Part shown: positions 10,339 through 22,231 of the stretch, piece after piece
Layout of the letters: every line of letters starts with the position of its first letter
How positions within the stretch are numbered: the first letter of the stretch is position 1
From: Podocnemis expansa
Taxonomy: Eukaryota > Chordata > Testudines > Podocnemididae
DNA length: 64,000 bases
Assembly: GCA_007922195.1 (NCBI GenBank)
Contig: ML682005.1
Span: forward strand, 32,709,354 to 32,773,353
Reading direction: 5' to 3'
Translations under genes and position numbers: made by a program
The notes under the pieces: model-generated
Databases searched by the model: none
The model's input: the letters and a program-made list of their open reading frames with translations, nothing else
What the model was told of the DNA's origin: nothing

Positions 10339-13300
10339 CAAAAGTCCTCAGTGGGGTAGACTGCTGGTGAACACAACTTAAGTTGGTGGCTGAGGACATT
10401 ATTATACACTTGAAATCGTTTCACATAACTGGGTGTGGGTAGTGAATGAGCCATGGTGAATAAAACTGTTCCACATAATGTGACTGTGTTTTGTTAACAT
10501 ATATTTCTAGATGTCAGGGCTCAAAGTTTAACAGGAAACATGGTGAGGATATTAAAAACCTGTATTTAGGATCATATAGCAAGCTTAAAGAAGCATGAAA
10601 CTCATATTACTACAGTTGTAAGTTAGGTGATGTGTCATAAAACTGCCACATATGCAAGGTGAGAGCTTTTTGCAAATGTAGTATGTCAGATGAAAGAGAC
10701 CAGCACTTAATTTTAGAGTGGCCTTGTTGCTGGGGCCTGCTCTACACTAGAAAACTTTGTCAACAAGTCAGCTTTTGTTGATAGAATAGTGCTGGTTGTA
10801 TACACACTGCAGTCACTCCCCCCACCCTGACAGAACTGCTCTGTTTGTTCAACAAAATAAAACTGCTTCAGATGAGAGGCATAGGGCCTTTGTTGGCATA
10901 GATAGGGTGATGCAGTGTTGGTGAATATCACCTCCCCAGTAGAAAGGCTACCATTCTTGTCAGTTTCACTTCTCCACTGGTCACCATTACTGATCAAATT
11001 CTGGGCTAAATGAAAGGCCTTACCTCTTTGACAAAGCCCTCTTCTAGTAATGGCTCTTCCCATGACTATTTCAACTGCAGAGATTAAACTGGGAGGCAAA
11101 TACTCCACCTAAATGTGAGACCCGGGAACAAATGAAGTTGTGAGAATAGTCAATGTTTATAATTTAATTTAACACACAAGTACATTCAATTTATCTGTCT
11201 AGGAGGAAGTTTTCAGTATGTTGATATATGAATTTATATGTGTATTTTGCCTGATTTTGCTAAAGTGGCCAGTGACCTTGTTCAGCGTCTAGAAGATGAG
11301 ACTGCGTCATGAATGAGACAGCTGCCTGTGGCTTAATCCAAACCAAAACTGTGGTGATATCAGTTGCCCAGGGGACATAGACAGAGGAAGTGATGTTAAT
11401 AATGTCTGCCCTTTAACTTAGGTTATGTGTCCACTGTCTGTTGCTCAAATTTACAGTTTACAAAGCTGGTTAGAAGCCCAGTGCTATTTGATCAGGTAGA
11501 AGAAACTATAGTTGGGTCTGCTTTTTTATCATTTAAATGTGACTGGTAAGTTGTAACTCTTCCTGGCAGATACAAACCAGGTAGCTGTCATCATGCTTTT
11601 GGGAAATCCAGCAAAACTCTCTCTCTATGTGGGTAGGGATGAATTCAAAAGGGTGGGAAGGTTAATAAGTAACTTGAACTTGTCACTTGTTTTGTGGGTA
11701 GTATTGAATTGCACAGCTACACATTAATTACTAAAGTTAATGTTATATCTTTAAGTTATTTAAGGGTACCTAAAACACATGTATATGCAGGCCTATACAC
11801 AGACATGCACACTCTGTCCTTCTAGCCTTCCACCATTTGTCTTTCCTATGATGTTTAATTACTTGATCCAATTTTTTTCAATAAAAAATGAAATACAGAG
11901 ATCCTGTATTACAAGGTGAAACAATAATTGATCTTTAATTCAACAATAGCAATCAAAAGACAAAACATTAATATTAAAATATGAGCATCTTTGATCCTTT
12001 GGTTCCCTTGCAGGTAGAAGTCTTGCAGAACACAATTCTTTTTTATACATCTAAGCTCAAAAAGTCAACATGAAAGGCATGGATAAAACACACACTGGGA
12101 AATTGAACTAGCATTTGATTTTATGTTGATGGTTACAAGTTAAAATATAGTAACGGGTAAGGCAATATCTTACTGTGGGGATGGATACCTGCAACTTTCC
12201 ATGATACCTTTTAAATCTTTGGTTGAAAGATTGCAATGAAAAAAGCATTCCAATGGCATGAATTTGATTATACTCATATTTGCAAATTTTCAGGAGACGT
12301 GATTTTTCCAAGTTTTCACTTCTTTAATTTTTAATTTCTTTTTGGGAATTGTTGGTTTTATCTAACCCCCAACAAAGTAATTCCATTTGTCTCTTTCCCC
12401 TAGAAATTTTTTCTAGCTATTTCTGTGTGGTATTGACCTAACTGTCAAATCCAGACGACAAAGGAGTAATTCCAAGATCATATCTCTAATCATGAGAGTC
12501 TGAAATGCTGCACTAAAGCAGAACAGGACTAAATTATACTTTATAACCTTAATAATTCAGCTTTATACTAAGGGATAGATTCCATGCAAAACAATCTCAA
12601 ATTATGCATAGGTGATGTCCATTAACATTACAGGGATATTTAATGATCTGTTGCCATATATATGTGAAAAATAGCATTGTTAGCCAAACAAATAGAATAT
12701 GATAAGCTTTGATCTCTACCTGATCATGTGTCTGCACAGTGTAATTAGGTGAATCTTTTCAATAGCCAATCAAATAGATTTTTACTGCCACTTGTTTAAA
12801 TGGTAATTCTAGCGTCTATATTTAGCAGGGGTAAAGAGGTATGTGACTGGATGTCTCTGGACTGCTGAGTAGCATGGACTTTTTAAGGCTGGCACAGCAA
12901 AGTCTTTCTCCCCGATTAGTCCATTACTCATGTTAGTATATTTCCAGTGAAAAAGTCACCATTAAGTAAGGAAAAAGTTTAAAAGATAGGATTTACTTAC
13001 AGCCTAATAAGGGCTCAAAAATAGGAAAATAAATTGAATTAGGCTTGACTATACATAGCATACTAAAAGATTCAAAGATTTTACATATGATGGATTTTCA
13101 AAACAAATTAAATTGAATTATAAATAATTTATCTCCCTTTACCTCCAAGGTCTGATACAGTAATCATGTACACCTTAGTAGTGTTAACAACTGAATTTAC
13201 AGCCTGACCTGCTGGTTTGTCCTCCGGCAAAACAACTCAGCCTGTTCAATTCACTTGCCAGATGAGGCTGGGTCTTTGCTTCCACACCAAAAATTTTAAC

Positions 13301-13726
13301 TGACACTTCTTTCCGGGAAAATGTTTTGCACCTGAATCCTATACCTACCACTTTTCTCAGCAACTGGAATGCAGGCAATATGCCATTCTATGAACAGATG
13401 GTCAAACATATCACCCACTTGGTGTTTTATGTGACCCACAGGACATATTCAGAGTCTACCAAATCCAAGTGTACTTTTTTTTTTTTTTTAATAAAGCAAT
13501 GGTTGGGAAGAAAACCTTCCAAAGTGCAGCAAGTGTAATACACTGTTGTCCTCCTGAGTATGCAGACTGCCTGAAACAATGCTTTTGATAAGCGGTAACT
13601 CCATGACTCCCTGAGAATCTCCTTAGGTCATTAATCTAAAGCCTTGTGATGATACTTTAACCATTATCTATTTAATTGCAGATGATTTTAGTGGATAGAA
13701 CCAGTCTGATGTTCCTGTCCTATTAG
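10339..13726. other. Largely unassigned AT-rich DNA
   Basis: At about 10733-10875 a block beginning GGGCCTGCTCTACACTAG, with internal TTTGTCAACAAGTCAGCTTTTG, resembles the left part of another short inverted-repeat transposon, but I could not find its right end. Nothing else between 10.9 and 13.7 kb is recognisable. The 131-codon minus frame at 10713-11108 lies across that transposon-like block and has no known motif. Confidence 0.4.
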
Positions 13727-13942
13727 AGAGACAAGGCGGGTGAGATGATATATTTTATTGGACCAACTTCTGTTGGTGAGACAAGCTTTCAAGCCACCCA
13801 GAGCTCTTCTTCAGGTATTCTAGCTTTGTGTGGCTTAACAACTCATCTCCTTCACCAACAGAAGATGGTCTAAGAAAAGATATTACCTCACCCATCTTGT
13901 CTCCCTAATATCATGGAACCAACATGGTTACTTACAACCATA
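13727..13942 (-). repeat. Palindromic snapback repeat, second family
   Basis: The left arm GAGACAAGGCGGGTGAGATG...CACCCAGAGCTCTTCTTCAGG (13728-13815) is partly mirrored by CACCAACAGAAGATGG...TATTACCTCACCCATCTTGTCTCC (about 13853-13908). It is followed on one side only by a head reading ATGGAACCAACATGGTTACTTACAAC. On the minus strand the order is head, arm, loop, inverted arm, the same architecture as the more common snapback family here. No convincing target duplication was found. Confidence 0.65.
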
Positions 13943-14069
13943 CTATCCCTAATCTAGGGCTTTTATTTATTAAACTTCTCATTGATAGTATGACCTTTGG
14001 AATTTTTTTTGAGTTGTTTCTACTTTTTGCCGAGTAAGCTAACAGATCATACCTTCATTATCTGAGAAT

Positions 14070-14360
14070 TGAATAGTGCAGTGGATAGAAAGCTACTCTG
14101 GGACTTGGAAGACACACATTTAATTTTCTGCTCTGCCATAGGTCTCCTTTGCAGCCTTGGGTGAGATAGGGTGGTTGAAATCTTGGTCCCACTGAAGTCA
14201 ACAGTTTTTGCTATTGATTTCAATGGAGTCATGAGTTCAGCCATGAGTCCTGTGTCTCAGTTTTCCATTCAAACAATGGGGAAACCCTTCTTTCCTCCCA
14301 GGGTTGTGTTGGGAGGATAAATACATTAAAGATTGTGTGATGAGCAGATACTATGGCAAT
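14070..14360 (+). repeat. CORE-SINE/MIR-like remnant with a small internal insertion
   Basis: The series GTGCAGTGGATAGAAAGC, CTGGGACTTGGAAGAC, TCTGCTCTGCCATAGGTC, TTGGGTGAGATAGG and later CTCAGTTTTCCATTCAAACAATGGGG, then GGAGGATAAATACATTAAAG follows the tRNA-head plus CORE order of MIR-type SINEs (tRNA-derived, Pol III, LINE-mobilised). Between about 14160 and 14235 there is a short self-complementary insert (CCCACTGAAGTCAACAG / ATTGATTTCAATGGAG). Strongly diverged. Confidence 0.65.
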
Positions 14361-14637
14361 GGGGAACCTAAAAGTTTCATAGATAGATAGCTTGTCCACA
14401 CTTGACCAGATGTGGCATATTTCACCCACGGGAAGATATACATAGATTCCAAAACTAGTCCATAAGACATGCTAACTTGGATTCCTTTCTTACTCAGTAC
14501 TTCCAATGAACTCTCAATGGCAATTGAATATACTGGAATTGCAGTGTTTTGCTTTCTTGCTCTCTTTCCATGCCCAAATTGGGGTGTGTGGGGGGTGAAT
14601 TTCTAAATATTTACTCCAGCTATAAAAATCTGCGTTC

Positions 14638-15600
14638 CAGGTTCTGGGTCCGGTTCTGTTCAATATTTTCATCAACGATTTAGGTGATGGCAATTATAGA
14701 GTTTGTGGATGATACCAAGCTGGGAGGCATTGCAAATGTTTTGGAGGATAGGATCACAATTCAAAATAATTTAGACAAACTGGTGAAATGGTCTGAGGTA
14801 AACAGAATGAAATTCAACAAAGACAAGTGCAAAGTACTCCACTTAGGAAAGAACAATCCATTGCACACAGAAAATGGGCAATGGCTCTCAAGGAAGGAGT
14901 ACTGTGGAAAGGGATCTCAGTGTCATAGTGGACCACAAGCTAAATATGAGTCAACAGAGTAACACTGTTCCAGGGGGAAAATTAGAAAAGCAAATACCAT
15001 TTGGGGATGTCTTAGCAGGAGTATTATAAGTAAGACACAAGAAATAACTCTTCTGCTCTACTCAGCCCTGATTAGGCCTCAGCTGGAGTATTGTGTACAG
15101 TTCTGGTCACCACATTTCAGGAAAGATGTGGACAAACTGGAGAGAGTCCAGAGAAGAGCAACACAAATGACTGAAGGTCTGGAACACTTGATTTATGAGG
15201 GAAGATTGAGAGAACTGGGTTTGTTTAGTCTGGAAAAGAAGAGGCTGAGAGGGGACATGATAACAGTCTTCAAGTATCTAAAAGGTTGTTAGGAGGAGGA
15301 GGCAGAAAGATTATACTCCTTAACCACCAATGATAGTACAAGAAGCAGTGAGCTTAAATTATGACAAGTGAGATTTAGGTGTGACATTAGGAAAAAATTC
15401 CTAACTGTTAGGGTGATTAACCACTGGAATAAGTTGCTGAGGCCGGCTGTGGAATCTTCATCTTGGGAAGTTTTTAAGAGCGGGCTGGACAAACGCCTGC
15501 AAGGGATGGCTTAAGATAGTACTTGGTCCTGCCATGAATGCAGGAGACTGGACTTGATGACCTCTCATAATTCCTTCCAATTTATATGATTCTATGATTA
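14638..15600 (+). mobile_element. CR1 LINE, 5'-truncated copy (reverse transcriptase C-terminal half)
   Basis: It begins inside the [10 protein letters not shown] block (GTTCTGGGTCCGGTTCTGTT) and runs through the catalytic box, here FVDD (14702-14713), the NKDKCKVLHLG block (about 14815-14850), [13 protein letters not shown] and RVQRRA-like blocks (15075-15165), and the C-terminal W-N-LLRPAVESS tail. The 3' end is ATGATTCTATGATTA at about 15585-15599. Several indels break the frame, for example after 14870. This is a standard dead 5'-truncated CR1, older than the copy at the window start. Confidence 0.9.
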
Positions 15601-15699
15601 TTAAACCTTATGTATTAAGAGTGTTATATCTAAGCGAGCATAACATGGACCTGGACAGTAGATACGAGCACATCATCCAGGTCACCTAAGTTCTTATGT

Positions 15700-15960
15700 G
15701 AACCTCATCACTATAGTGCCTCACTATCATTAGTGTATTTTAGATCTACAGCATCCCTCTAAGGTACAGAAGCATTATTTCCATTTTAACACAGAGGGTA
15801 CTTGGACACTGGATAGATTTCCAAAGGGATAGCCGTGTTAGATTGAGTGATAGATTGAGTGACTACATTAAACTACATTGCCTTGCAGAACCAGGAACTG
15901 ATCTCAGATCTCTCAAATTGCAGTCTGGTGACTTAGCCACTACCTTCCCATCCCTTGAAT
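15700..15960 (+). repeat. Old L3/SINE-like remnant with a snapback-head fragment inside
   Basis: Blocks CATCCCTCTAAGGTACAGAAGCATTATTTCCATTTTAACACAGAGGG and CCAGGAACTGATCTCAGATCTCTCAAATTGCAGTCTGGTGACTTAGCCACTA match the common amniote repeat that ends in a 'no longer tRNA-like' ACTTAGCCACTA tail. Between them (15818-15850) TTCCAAAGGGATAGCCGTGTTAGATTGAGTG is a snapback-family head without arms. Confidence 0.5.
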
Positions 15961-16734
15961 TATTATATCTCATACAATGAGTCAAACATATGCACTCACA
16001 AACTCACATCTCTTAATTTTACTTCAAGGCCAGTCACAGCACCTAACTCCCTCATTGCATGTGCCAACTCTTGCTCCAACCAGGGCAACTGAGGTCTGAA
16101 ATGAGGTCTGAGCTCGTGACTGAAATGAGGCTCACATCACATCAGATTAATTCTGTCCCACTGTGATCTGTGTAATATTTTGTTTTAAATTAAGACATTT
16201 ATTTCCAATTAGCTGCTGACTTCAATGTGATTTTATTTTTAAGTGCAAAGACATCATTGAACCAGACTTTGATAGGTGGTGTTCCCTTGAAGTTCCCACT
16301 GGCATCAGGTCAACAGCTTAAGGCTAGACAGGCTTTGTTTGCAAAGACTGTAAACTTTGTGTTCAGATTACAGTAAGGAAGATAAATGACTAATATTTTA
16401 AGATAAATGTTGCAGTGTTGATGTTTTGGCAAACTGATTAAAAATGACCTTTATAACTGAGAAACACAGTATCTTTGAGTTAGAAATAACCCTTTAAAAG
16501 ATTTTTTCTCCCTCTAAGAATAATACAAATATATAAAGTACAAAACTTCACCAGTGATTAAGAAGACATTTGGCTCATGGATATTGTTCAGTCTCATATT
16601 CTCACTCTGGTGGATGACTTTTCATGAGAAACTATACAGCTATGTAACTTTATACCCCACAGTTACATAAATTACTTCTTCACTGATCGCATTTTACTAT
16701 CAATGTGCTCTGTGAAAATAAGATTAGTAGAGTT
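15961..16734. other. Unassigned AT-rich DNA
   Basis: No recognisable element, array or gene. Confidence 0.5.
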
Positions 16735-16950
16735 CTAAAGGGGTAGTTGTGTTAGTGTACTTTGGCAAAACTAACTAGGAGTCCTGTGGCACTTAAAAGT
16801 CTAACAAATTTATTTATCGCATGAGCTTTCAGGGGAGAAAAATCTGCAGAGCATCTTACAAAGTGGGATTTTCTCCCCTGAAAGCTCATGCCATAAATTT
16901 TTTAGTCTTTTAAAATGTCATGGGACTTTTTGTTTATTTTGCTATAATTT
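16735..16950 (+). repeat. Snapback palindromic repeat (copy A1)
   Basis: The head CTAAAGGGGTAGTTGTGTTAG (16735-16755) is followed by an arm, GGAGTCCTGTGGCACTTAAAAGTCTAACAAATTTATTTATCGCATGAGCTTTCAGGGGAGAA, a short loop, and its inverted copy ending ATGTCATGGGACTTTTTG. Both arms share the copy-specific run CTTTCAGGGGAG, where other copies have GTGGGAG. No clear target duplication. Confidence 0.8.
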
Positions 16951-17799
16951 GTAGAAGACATCGTCTAAGCAACAAAGCGTAAGTCATCATTTTAAAAGGA
17001 GACAAAAGTTTGGAAACATTTTCCTGTCCCCTTAGATTTTAGAACAAAAAAGGATGATTTCAAATAATCTGCTACGGAAATGTGATTGTCCGTTGATGAT
17101 AAAGAGTCAAGGCTGAATGCATTAAATACCTCCCATAGAACAGGAGAAACTGATGTTGAATAATAAGAAAGTAAAAAAAAAAAAAAAACCACACTTAAAA
17201 AAAGGATGATGAATTGAAGGTTTGAGGACTAATGCTCTACGACTGCAGTGATATTTTCACCAATTCACTCCAATGGCTCAGCTTATCTGTTAGGATGAAA
17301 CCCTGACTGAAGATGCAAGGTATTATAAAAACTGGTAAGATCAGTTAAGAAGCTGCTGTTGGTTTACTAGTAGCATCCCCTAGTGGTAGCATTTTGATTT
17401 CCTAACAGGATCACGATTCCAATAGGGATTAATTTTAAACAGGTTAACCCATGTACATAATATTAGACCATTAGAATAGTGATGAAGCCTTAAATTAGAG
17501 ATCATTGTTAGTAGGGACACTATCATTAAAAATCAGATTTTAAAAAAATCCTTGACTTTTACTATGACACTTCCAACTCATTTACAAATGAAATAATTTC
17601 TAAAAAGTCAAGTTTACTTTCCATGAGAGAATCATTTACTTTTGGATGCCAATTAACCTAGAAAATGAACATACAAATTCCAAACAATTTCAGTTTTAGA
17701 TTCTCAAACTATGTACTTTGTTTTTGTTGTCTGTGTTGATCATATTGCAAGGGAAATTTAAATGCCAAAATTTGTTTAACTGAAACTACAGAGAAAACA
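16951..17799. other. Unassigned AT-rich DNA with poly(A) run
   Basis: Contains an A-run at about 17174-17189 and no recognisable element. The last 16 bases (17784-17799) are the left target duplication of the next element. Confidence 0.5.
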
Positions 17800-18148
17800 A
17801 AAAAAAAAAAAAAAAGGAGTCTTGTGGCACTTAAAGACTAACAGATTTATTTATCTCATGAGCTTTCGTGGGAGAAAGGTATGAAAATAAAGGCAAGAGA
17901 GTGTAAGACATGGGATCAGGTCATACTGCAACAGCAAATCAGAGCATTTAGTATGACCTAATCCCATGTTTTACACTCCCTTACATTTATTTTCATCCCA
18001 TTCTGTAACTCACCCCACTTCAAAGCATCTGATGAAGTGGGATTTTCTCCCATGAAAGCTCATGTGATAAATAAATCTGTTAGTCTTTAAGTGCCACAAG
18101 ACTCCTTGCTTTTTTTGCTTTACTAGACTAACATGGCTGTCCCTTTGG
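17800..18148 (-). repeat. Snapback palindromic repeat (copy A2) with perfect 16-bp target duplication
   Basis: It is flanked by a perfect 16-mer, AACTACAGAGAAAACA, at 17784-17799 and 18149-18164. Left to right it reads A-run, arm (GGAGTCTTGTGGCACTTAAAG...), inner arm with GAGTGTAAGACATGGGATCAGG, a collapsed loop, the inverted arms, and the head CTAGACTAACATGGCTGTCCCTTTGG. On the minus strand this is head, A-run, long hairpin and terminal T-run. Both arms carry GTCTTGTGG where copies A1, A3 (left arm) and A5 have GTCCTGTGG. A duplication this long fits LINE-type target-primed insertion better than cut-and-paste transposition. Confidence 0.88.
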
Positions 18149-18279
18149 AACTACAGAGAAAACAGTAGTAGTTGTATCTTTGTCAGCATCCCTTCTAAAC
18201 ACGGTGTATGAAGCCTAAAATTTTGTGTTCCTCTAGGAATTCATATTGAAGGTGTATGATACGAAAACAGCTTGGGATT

Positions 18280-18545
18280 TTTTTTTTTTCCAAAAATGTC
18301 TGAGTGACTTTCATAGAGACTTTGGCTCCTGCTAAGTGCCAAAGTCACTTTTGAAAATGGGACTCGGGTTCCTAAGTGAGTTATGTCTAGATTTTCAGAG
18401 CTATTTAGGTATCTCTTGGGATGTTCCAAAGCATCTAAACTGTTCAGGCCCTTTTAATATCTGGCACCTATTTTCACATTCAGGCCACTAAATACCTTTG
18501 AAAGTTTGGCCCTTAGACACTTCTGAAAATTTTGCCCATAGACTT
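18280..18545. repeat. Old dispersed amniote repeat ('AAAGTCACTTTTGAAAATGGGACT' type)
   Basis: Self-complementary phrases such as AAGTCACTTTTGAAAATGGG, CCTAAGTGAGTTATGTC, ATTTTCAGAGCTATTTAGG and ACTTCTGAAAATTTTGCCC are arranged irregularly, as in a heavily diverged palindromic DNA repeat found widely in sauropsids. Boundaries are uncertain. Confidence 0.45.
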
Positions 18546-19399
18546 TATTATTTCTCTCTGACAAATAGTGGAGGGATTTATTTAAAAAAATCCCATGCAA
18601 TATACATTAACTGGTACTTCTGGAATTTAAAAAAAAAAAAAAAAGATTAAACATTGAACCTAAATGCTTTCACCTGACATTGGCACCAAAAGAGATAGTG
18701 TTACGAACTGGGGAATTCAAAATAAATCATTTCAGGAGGTTTGAAGCTTTTTAGTTTCTACCAGGGACTTCTTGCAACCCTACATTTCCCTTGAAAGTTC
18801 CCTGAGTGTGATCTTCCCAACCCCCATTTATTTCAGGGACACTTTGCAATTCCCATCTCCTCTCTTGTGCCAGGGGCTCTGTTTCCCCTCATACCAGGGT
18901 TCCCTAATGTCCCCGCTGTCCAGGTTTACTCAAGATCATCCCTTTTTTGGTGTTAGCTGTCCTGAGAAATATGTAATGGTACATAATACACAGTGGCAAC
19001 TGTCCAGTTTTACAGGCTCAGGATCATCTGGGATATCCTGCCCTTTTGTACGTCAGGGGCAGCAACTCTAAATATTGCTACAAGATACACACAGGTCAGT
19101 GGAAGAGTTTAATTGCTAGCTGGTCACAGGGGAAATGGATTGTTATCTGAATGGAAAGTAGAGAAATATTACGTTACAGTTTGTGATAAATTGTTTATTT
19201 GCTGCTAATCCTCTGGCTATCTTTTTAGTTGGACCTTTTACAGCTTTCCATGTCATCATGTACAATACCCAAATCAACAGGTCCCAGTTTTGGTTGTATC
19301 TGCTGCTGAAATACATGCAATAAATATAGATAATAATAAGGCAATGGCTTATTAGTGATATGTCTGGTATCTTAGAAATCATGAATATCTAAGCACTTA
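18546..19399. other. Unassigned DNA
   Basis: A slightly C-rich segment at 18770-19075 has an open frame of 99 codons without recognisable motifs. Nothing else can be assigned. Confidence 0.45.
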
Positions 19400-19803
19400 A
19401 GCTATAGCTACATAGCTGGCAATTTAGTTCAAATTAAGGAGGCTTAACTCGAACTAGATTAGTCCCTGTCTATACAACTTTCCTTGAATTGACTTAAGAA
19501 ATTTCTTAATTTGATTTAATGAAAGCTTAGTTTGAATTAATAAGAATTGCCTGTTAGTTCTAACTAAGCCTCAGTTATACTCCTTAGTTCGAGCTAAGGA
19601 CAGTGTAGACCTGGATTAACACTTAATTTGACTTTATTAAATTCAAATTAAGGGCAGTTAGTTTAGTTAACAAAGCAGACTAAGTTGACTTAGTCTACTT
19701 TGTTAATTTGGCTTAATAAGGTTGAGTTTAGTTTGAATTAAAGTTGAACTTATTAGTTTGAATTAACAAGTTCCACCTAACTTTTTCTAGTCTAGACATA
19801 GCC
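19400..19803. mobile_element. AT-rich MITE (copy 2) with TTA target duplication
   Basis: It starts AGCTATAGCTACATAG and ends TCTAGACATAGCC. TTA flanks both sides (19397-19399 and 19804-19806), the preferred PIF/Harbinger target duplication. The interior repeats short complementary words such as TTAGTTCAAATTAA, CTTAATTTGA and TTAGTTCGAGCTAA. No coding capacity. Confidence 0.8.
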
Positions 19804-20128
19804 TTAGTGTTTCAGACTTGACTTAAGAATAACTTTATTTGCAGTGAATATTGTTTTATCAGCATTAAACATCTGATCAGTGGAATAAGAAAAAAATATA
19901 CTGTGAAAATTAGAGAAAAAGAGAAGATAAAGGAAGTGTCTAAAAATAAAAATGCTGCTGGTGTTAGGAGTCCATTCCCTGGATACTTTTCTCAAAACAG
20001 TCTAAGTGATATATTCTACAAGTGGGGAATGGTAGGCCCACTGCATTGCTAGGCATATAGATATATGACAGTCTGTTGTTTTGCATTGCACCTTACAGGC
20101 AACCACCAGGCAGGCAGGCATCTTTGGT

Positions 20129-21224
20129 CAGTGGTTCCCAACCTGTGGTCTGAGGATTCCTGGAGGTCCATGGAGTTATTGCAAAGGGTTCATGAATACA
20201 TCAGGCCCAAGCTGCTTCTGGCCAGTGGCAGGCAGTCTGGCCCCAGCTGCTTGACAGCTGGTGATCCATGTTGATCTCTAAATCCGCGCTTTCAAACTTA
20301 CGGCCCAGTGCTGGATCTTGCCTGCCGAGGGCACTGATCTGGCCTGCGGTGCTGCTGCCTGAGCTGTGCCTGGAAGCTGTCTGCAGTAGTGAACTCCAAA
20401 GACAGGATCTTGGCACAGCAAAGCTAGGCATGCTTCTGACTCACTCACGTGATCCAAGTCACAGCACAGGGGAACAAAGGAAGTGCTCCAGCCAATCCTG
20501 GCTCAGATCTGCTGTGGTCTGCCAACTGATCAGAGTCTCAGTCATAGAAGGTTAGGCTGGCTCTGGAGAGCCAGCTCCACTGCCCCCATCTTAACTGTTC
20601 ACTGTCAGTTCATCAGTCAGCATGCTAATTTGATTGATTGTACATTGCTTGAATCACAAATGAAAAAGGAAAAAGTGGCTGGGGCCTACATGGGAACAAG
20701 GCAAGCCAGGACTGATTCAACCAAAGGCCAGCATTCTGAATGACTGACAGTGAGTGGGTTGGGAGGGGGAGAGGCAGGAGCCCAGCCTGGCTGTCTGTGA
20801 CTGAGCCTGATTTTTTTTGCCTGCCACTATGAGATAGGCAAAGTGGAAAGGGAAGGGGAAGGGAGAGGGTTAGGGGCCAGCATGGGGAAGGGGAGCCTGT
20901 GTGGTTGGGGATGGGTAAGGGGAGCCCATGCTGCTCTGAACATGGATAGGGAAAGGGGTGGGGAGCCCATGCAGCCCATGTGGTCCCCCACATTGAATGA
21001 GTTAGACATCTCTGCCCTAAATGAATTGTATTTGCCTGCTGCGAGCAGCCACACCCTGGATATGTCCCCATCCCTTGGGAGCAGGTGGAGGACAGGTCCT
21101 CCACTGCCCTTCTTCAGCACCACTGCCTGCAGATAGTTCTCAATAACAACTTTTCATTGGGGAGTCCACAAAAATTTTTGACATTAAAAGGGGTCCTCAG
21201 ACATGAAAAGGTTGGGGACTACTA
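20129..21224. mobile_element. hAT-type non-autonomous element (outer)
   Basis: The left end CAGTGGTTCCCAACCT and right end AGGTTGGGGACTACTA are inverted repeats of the Charlie-like CAGTGGTTCCCAACC type. The flanks TCTTTGGT (20121-20128) and TCTTAGGT (21225-21232) agree at 7 of 8 positions, the expected 8-bp duplication. Most of the 1096-bp interior is occupied by a second hAT-like element. No transposase remnant is visible; the overlapping frames here (for example minus 20625-21104) are compositional. Confidence 0.85.
20285..21015. mobile_element. hAT-type element nested inside the previous one
   Basis: The left end CGCGCTTTCAAACTTACGGCCC and right end ATTGAATGAGTTAGACATCTCTG resemble the inverted ends of hAT elements with CAGGGGTCTCAAACT-type termini. 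The flanks TCTAAATC (20277-20284) and CCTAAATG (21016-21023) share 6 of 8 positions. The interior is GC-rich and non-coding. It must have inserted after the outer element. Confidence 0.65.
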
Positions 21225-21407
21225 TCTTAGGTGATCATGAACAGGTGTCTTTTTAAAGGAAAAGGGCTGTCTGACTAATGTCAAGAATATATTAATTTTT
21301 CCATGCTGTACTGCCTCTGTGGGCAGTTTCATATTCTTAAAATGAAAGGAAGAATGGTGGATATATAACTCAGAATTTGACTTCAGTCTTACCCCAGTTT
21401 TCTACTA

Positions 21408-21841
21408 GGCTATGTCTACACACACATCATTATTTCGAAATAAGGATTTCGAAATGAGTTATTTTGAAATAAAGTCCTTAATTCGAAATAAGTTAATTCA
21501 AATTAACAAAATGTTAATTCGAATTAAGGGAAAGCCTGCTATTGAAACGGCTGTTATTTTGAAATAAAGCCATTTGAAGATGTTGTTTCGAAACAGTTGT
21601 TTTGAAACAATGGTGTTGTTTCGAAACAACATGTCCAAACGGACTTATTTCGAAATAACCATTTCAAAATAACAGCGGTTTCAAAACAATTTGGGTTTAA
21701 CCTGTTTCGAAACAGCAGTTCTTATTTCAAAAGGACGGGATCTGTCCTTTCGAAATAAGAAAATGTCATGTGGACCAAATAGCTTTTATTTTGAAATAAC
21801 CAGTGTTTATTTTGAAATAAAAGTGCTGTGTAGACATACCC
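21408..21841. mobile_element. AT-rich MITE (copy 3), TTATTTCGAAATAA type
   Basis: It starts GGCTATGTCTACACACACAT and ends GCTGTGTAGACATACCC, with flanks CTA and TTA. The interior is built from many copies of the palindromic word TTATTTCGAAATAA and variants TTAATTCGAATTAA and TTGTTTCGAAACAA, so a single strand could form many short hairpins. Non-coding, 434 bp. Confidence 0.87.
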
Positions 21842-22231
21842 TTAGTGTGACTACAGGGACATAATAAAGCCATTCGTATTTATACTTTCAAACACATACA
21901 AAGATAATGGGCTCAATCTGGTTTGAGTGATAACTGTGTAACCCCACTGACATGTAGTAATTTCCCTTAGGGCAAGATTGAGCCTTTGTATTAAAAAAAA
22001 ATCTGTATGCCAGCATTGCTAAGGAAACCTCATTTTGGTTGTATGTTGTGGTGGAATGAAAGAATACGGGCCCTGAAAGCCATACCTAGGGAGAACTTTA
22101 AACACAATAATAATTACTCAAAAAAACCCCCCTTCTGCCTTCTTAGAAAATATATTGAATTCATGTTTGGAATCAGAGCAATTCTTAGAGTATCAGAACC
22201 TTGCTCAAGAACCTTCCCACAGGACATCATG

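Noticed and set aside
10733..11108. A complete transposon starting GGGCCTGCTCTACACTAG
   Set aside because: I could not find a matching inverted right end or target duplication, so only a low-confidence remark is kept.
17816..18112. Reading the GTGGCACTTAAAG palindromes as CRISPR-like or bacterial inverted repeats
   Set aside because: Copies are dispersed, have target duplications, and sit among vertebrate LINEs and SINEs. No regular repeat-spacer array exists.
20625..21136. Frames of 97-159 codons on both strands near 20.6-21.1 kb
   Set aside because: They lie inside nested non-autonomous hAT elements with GA-rich low-complexity sequence and show no conserved motif.
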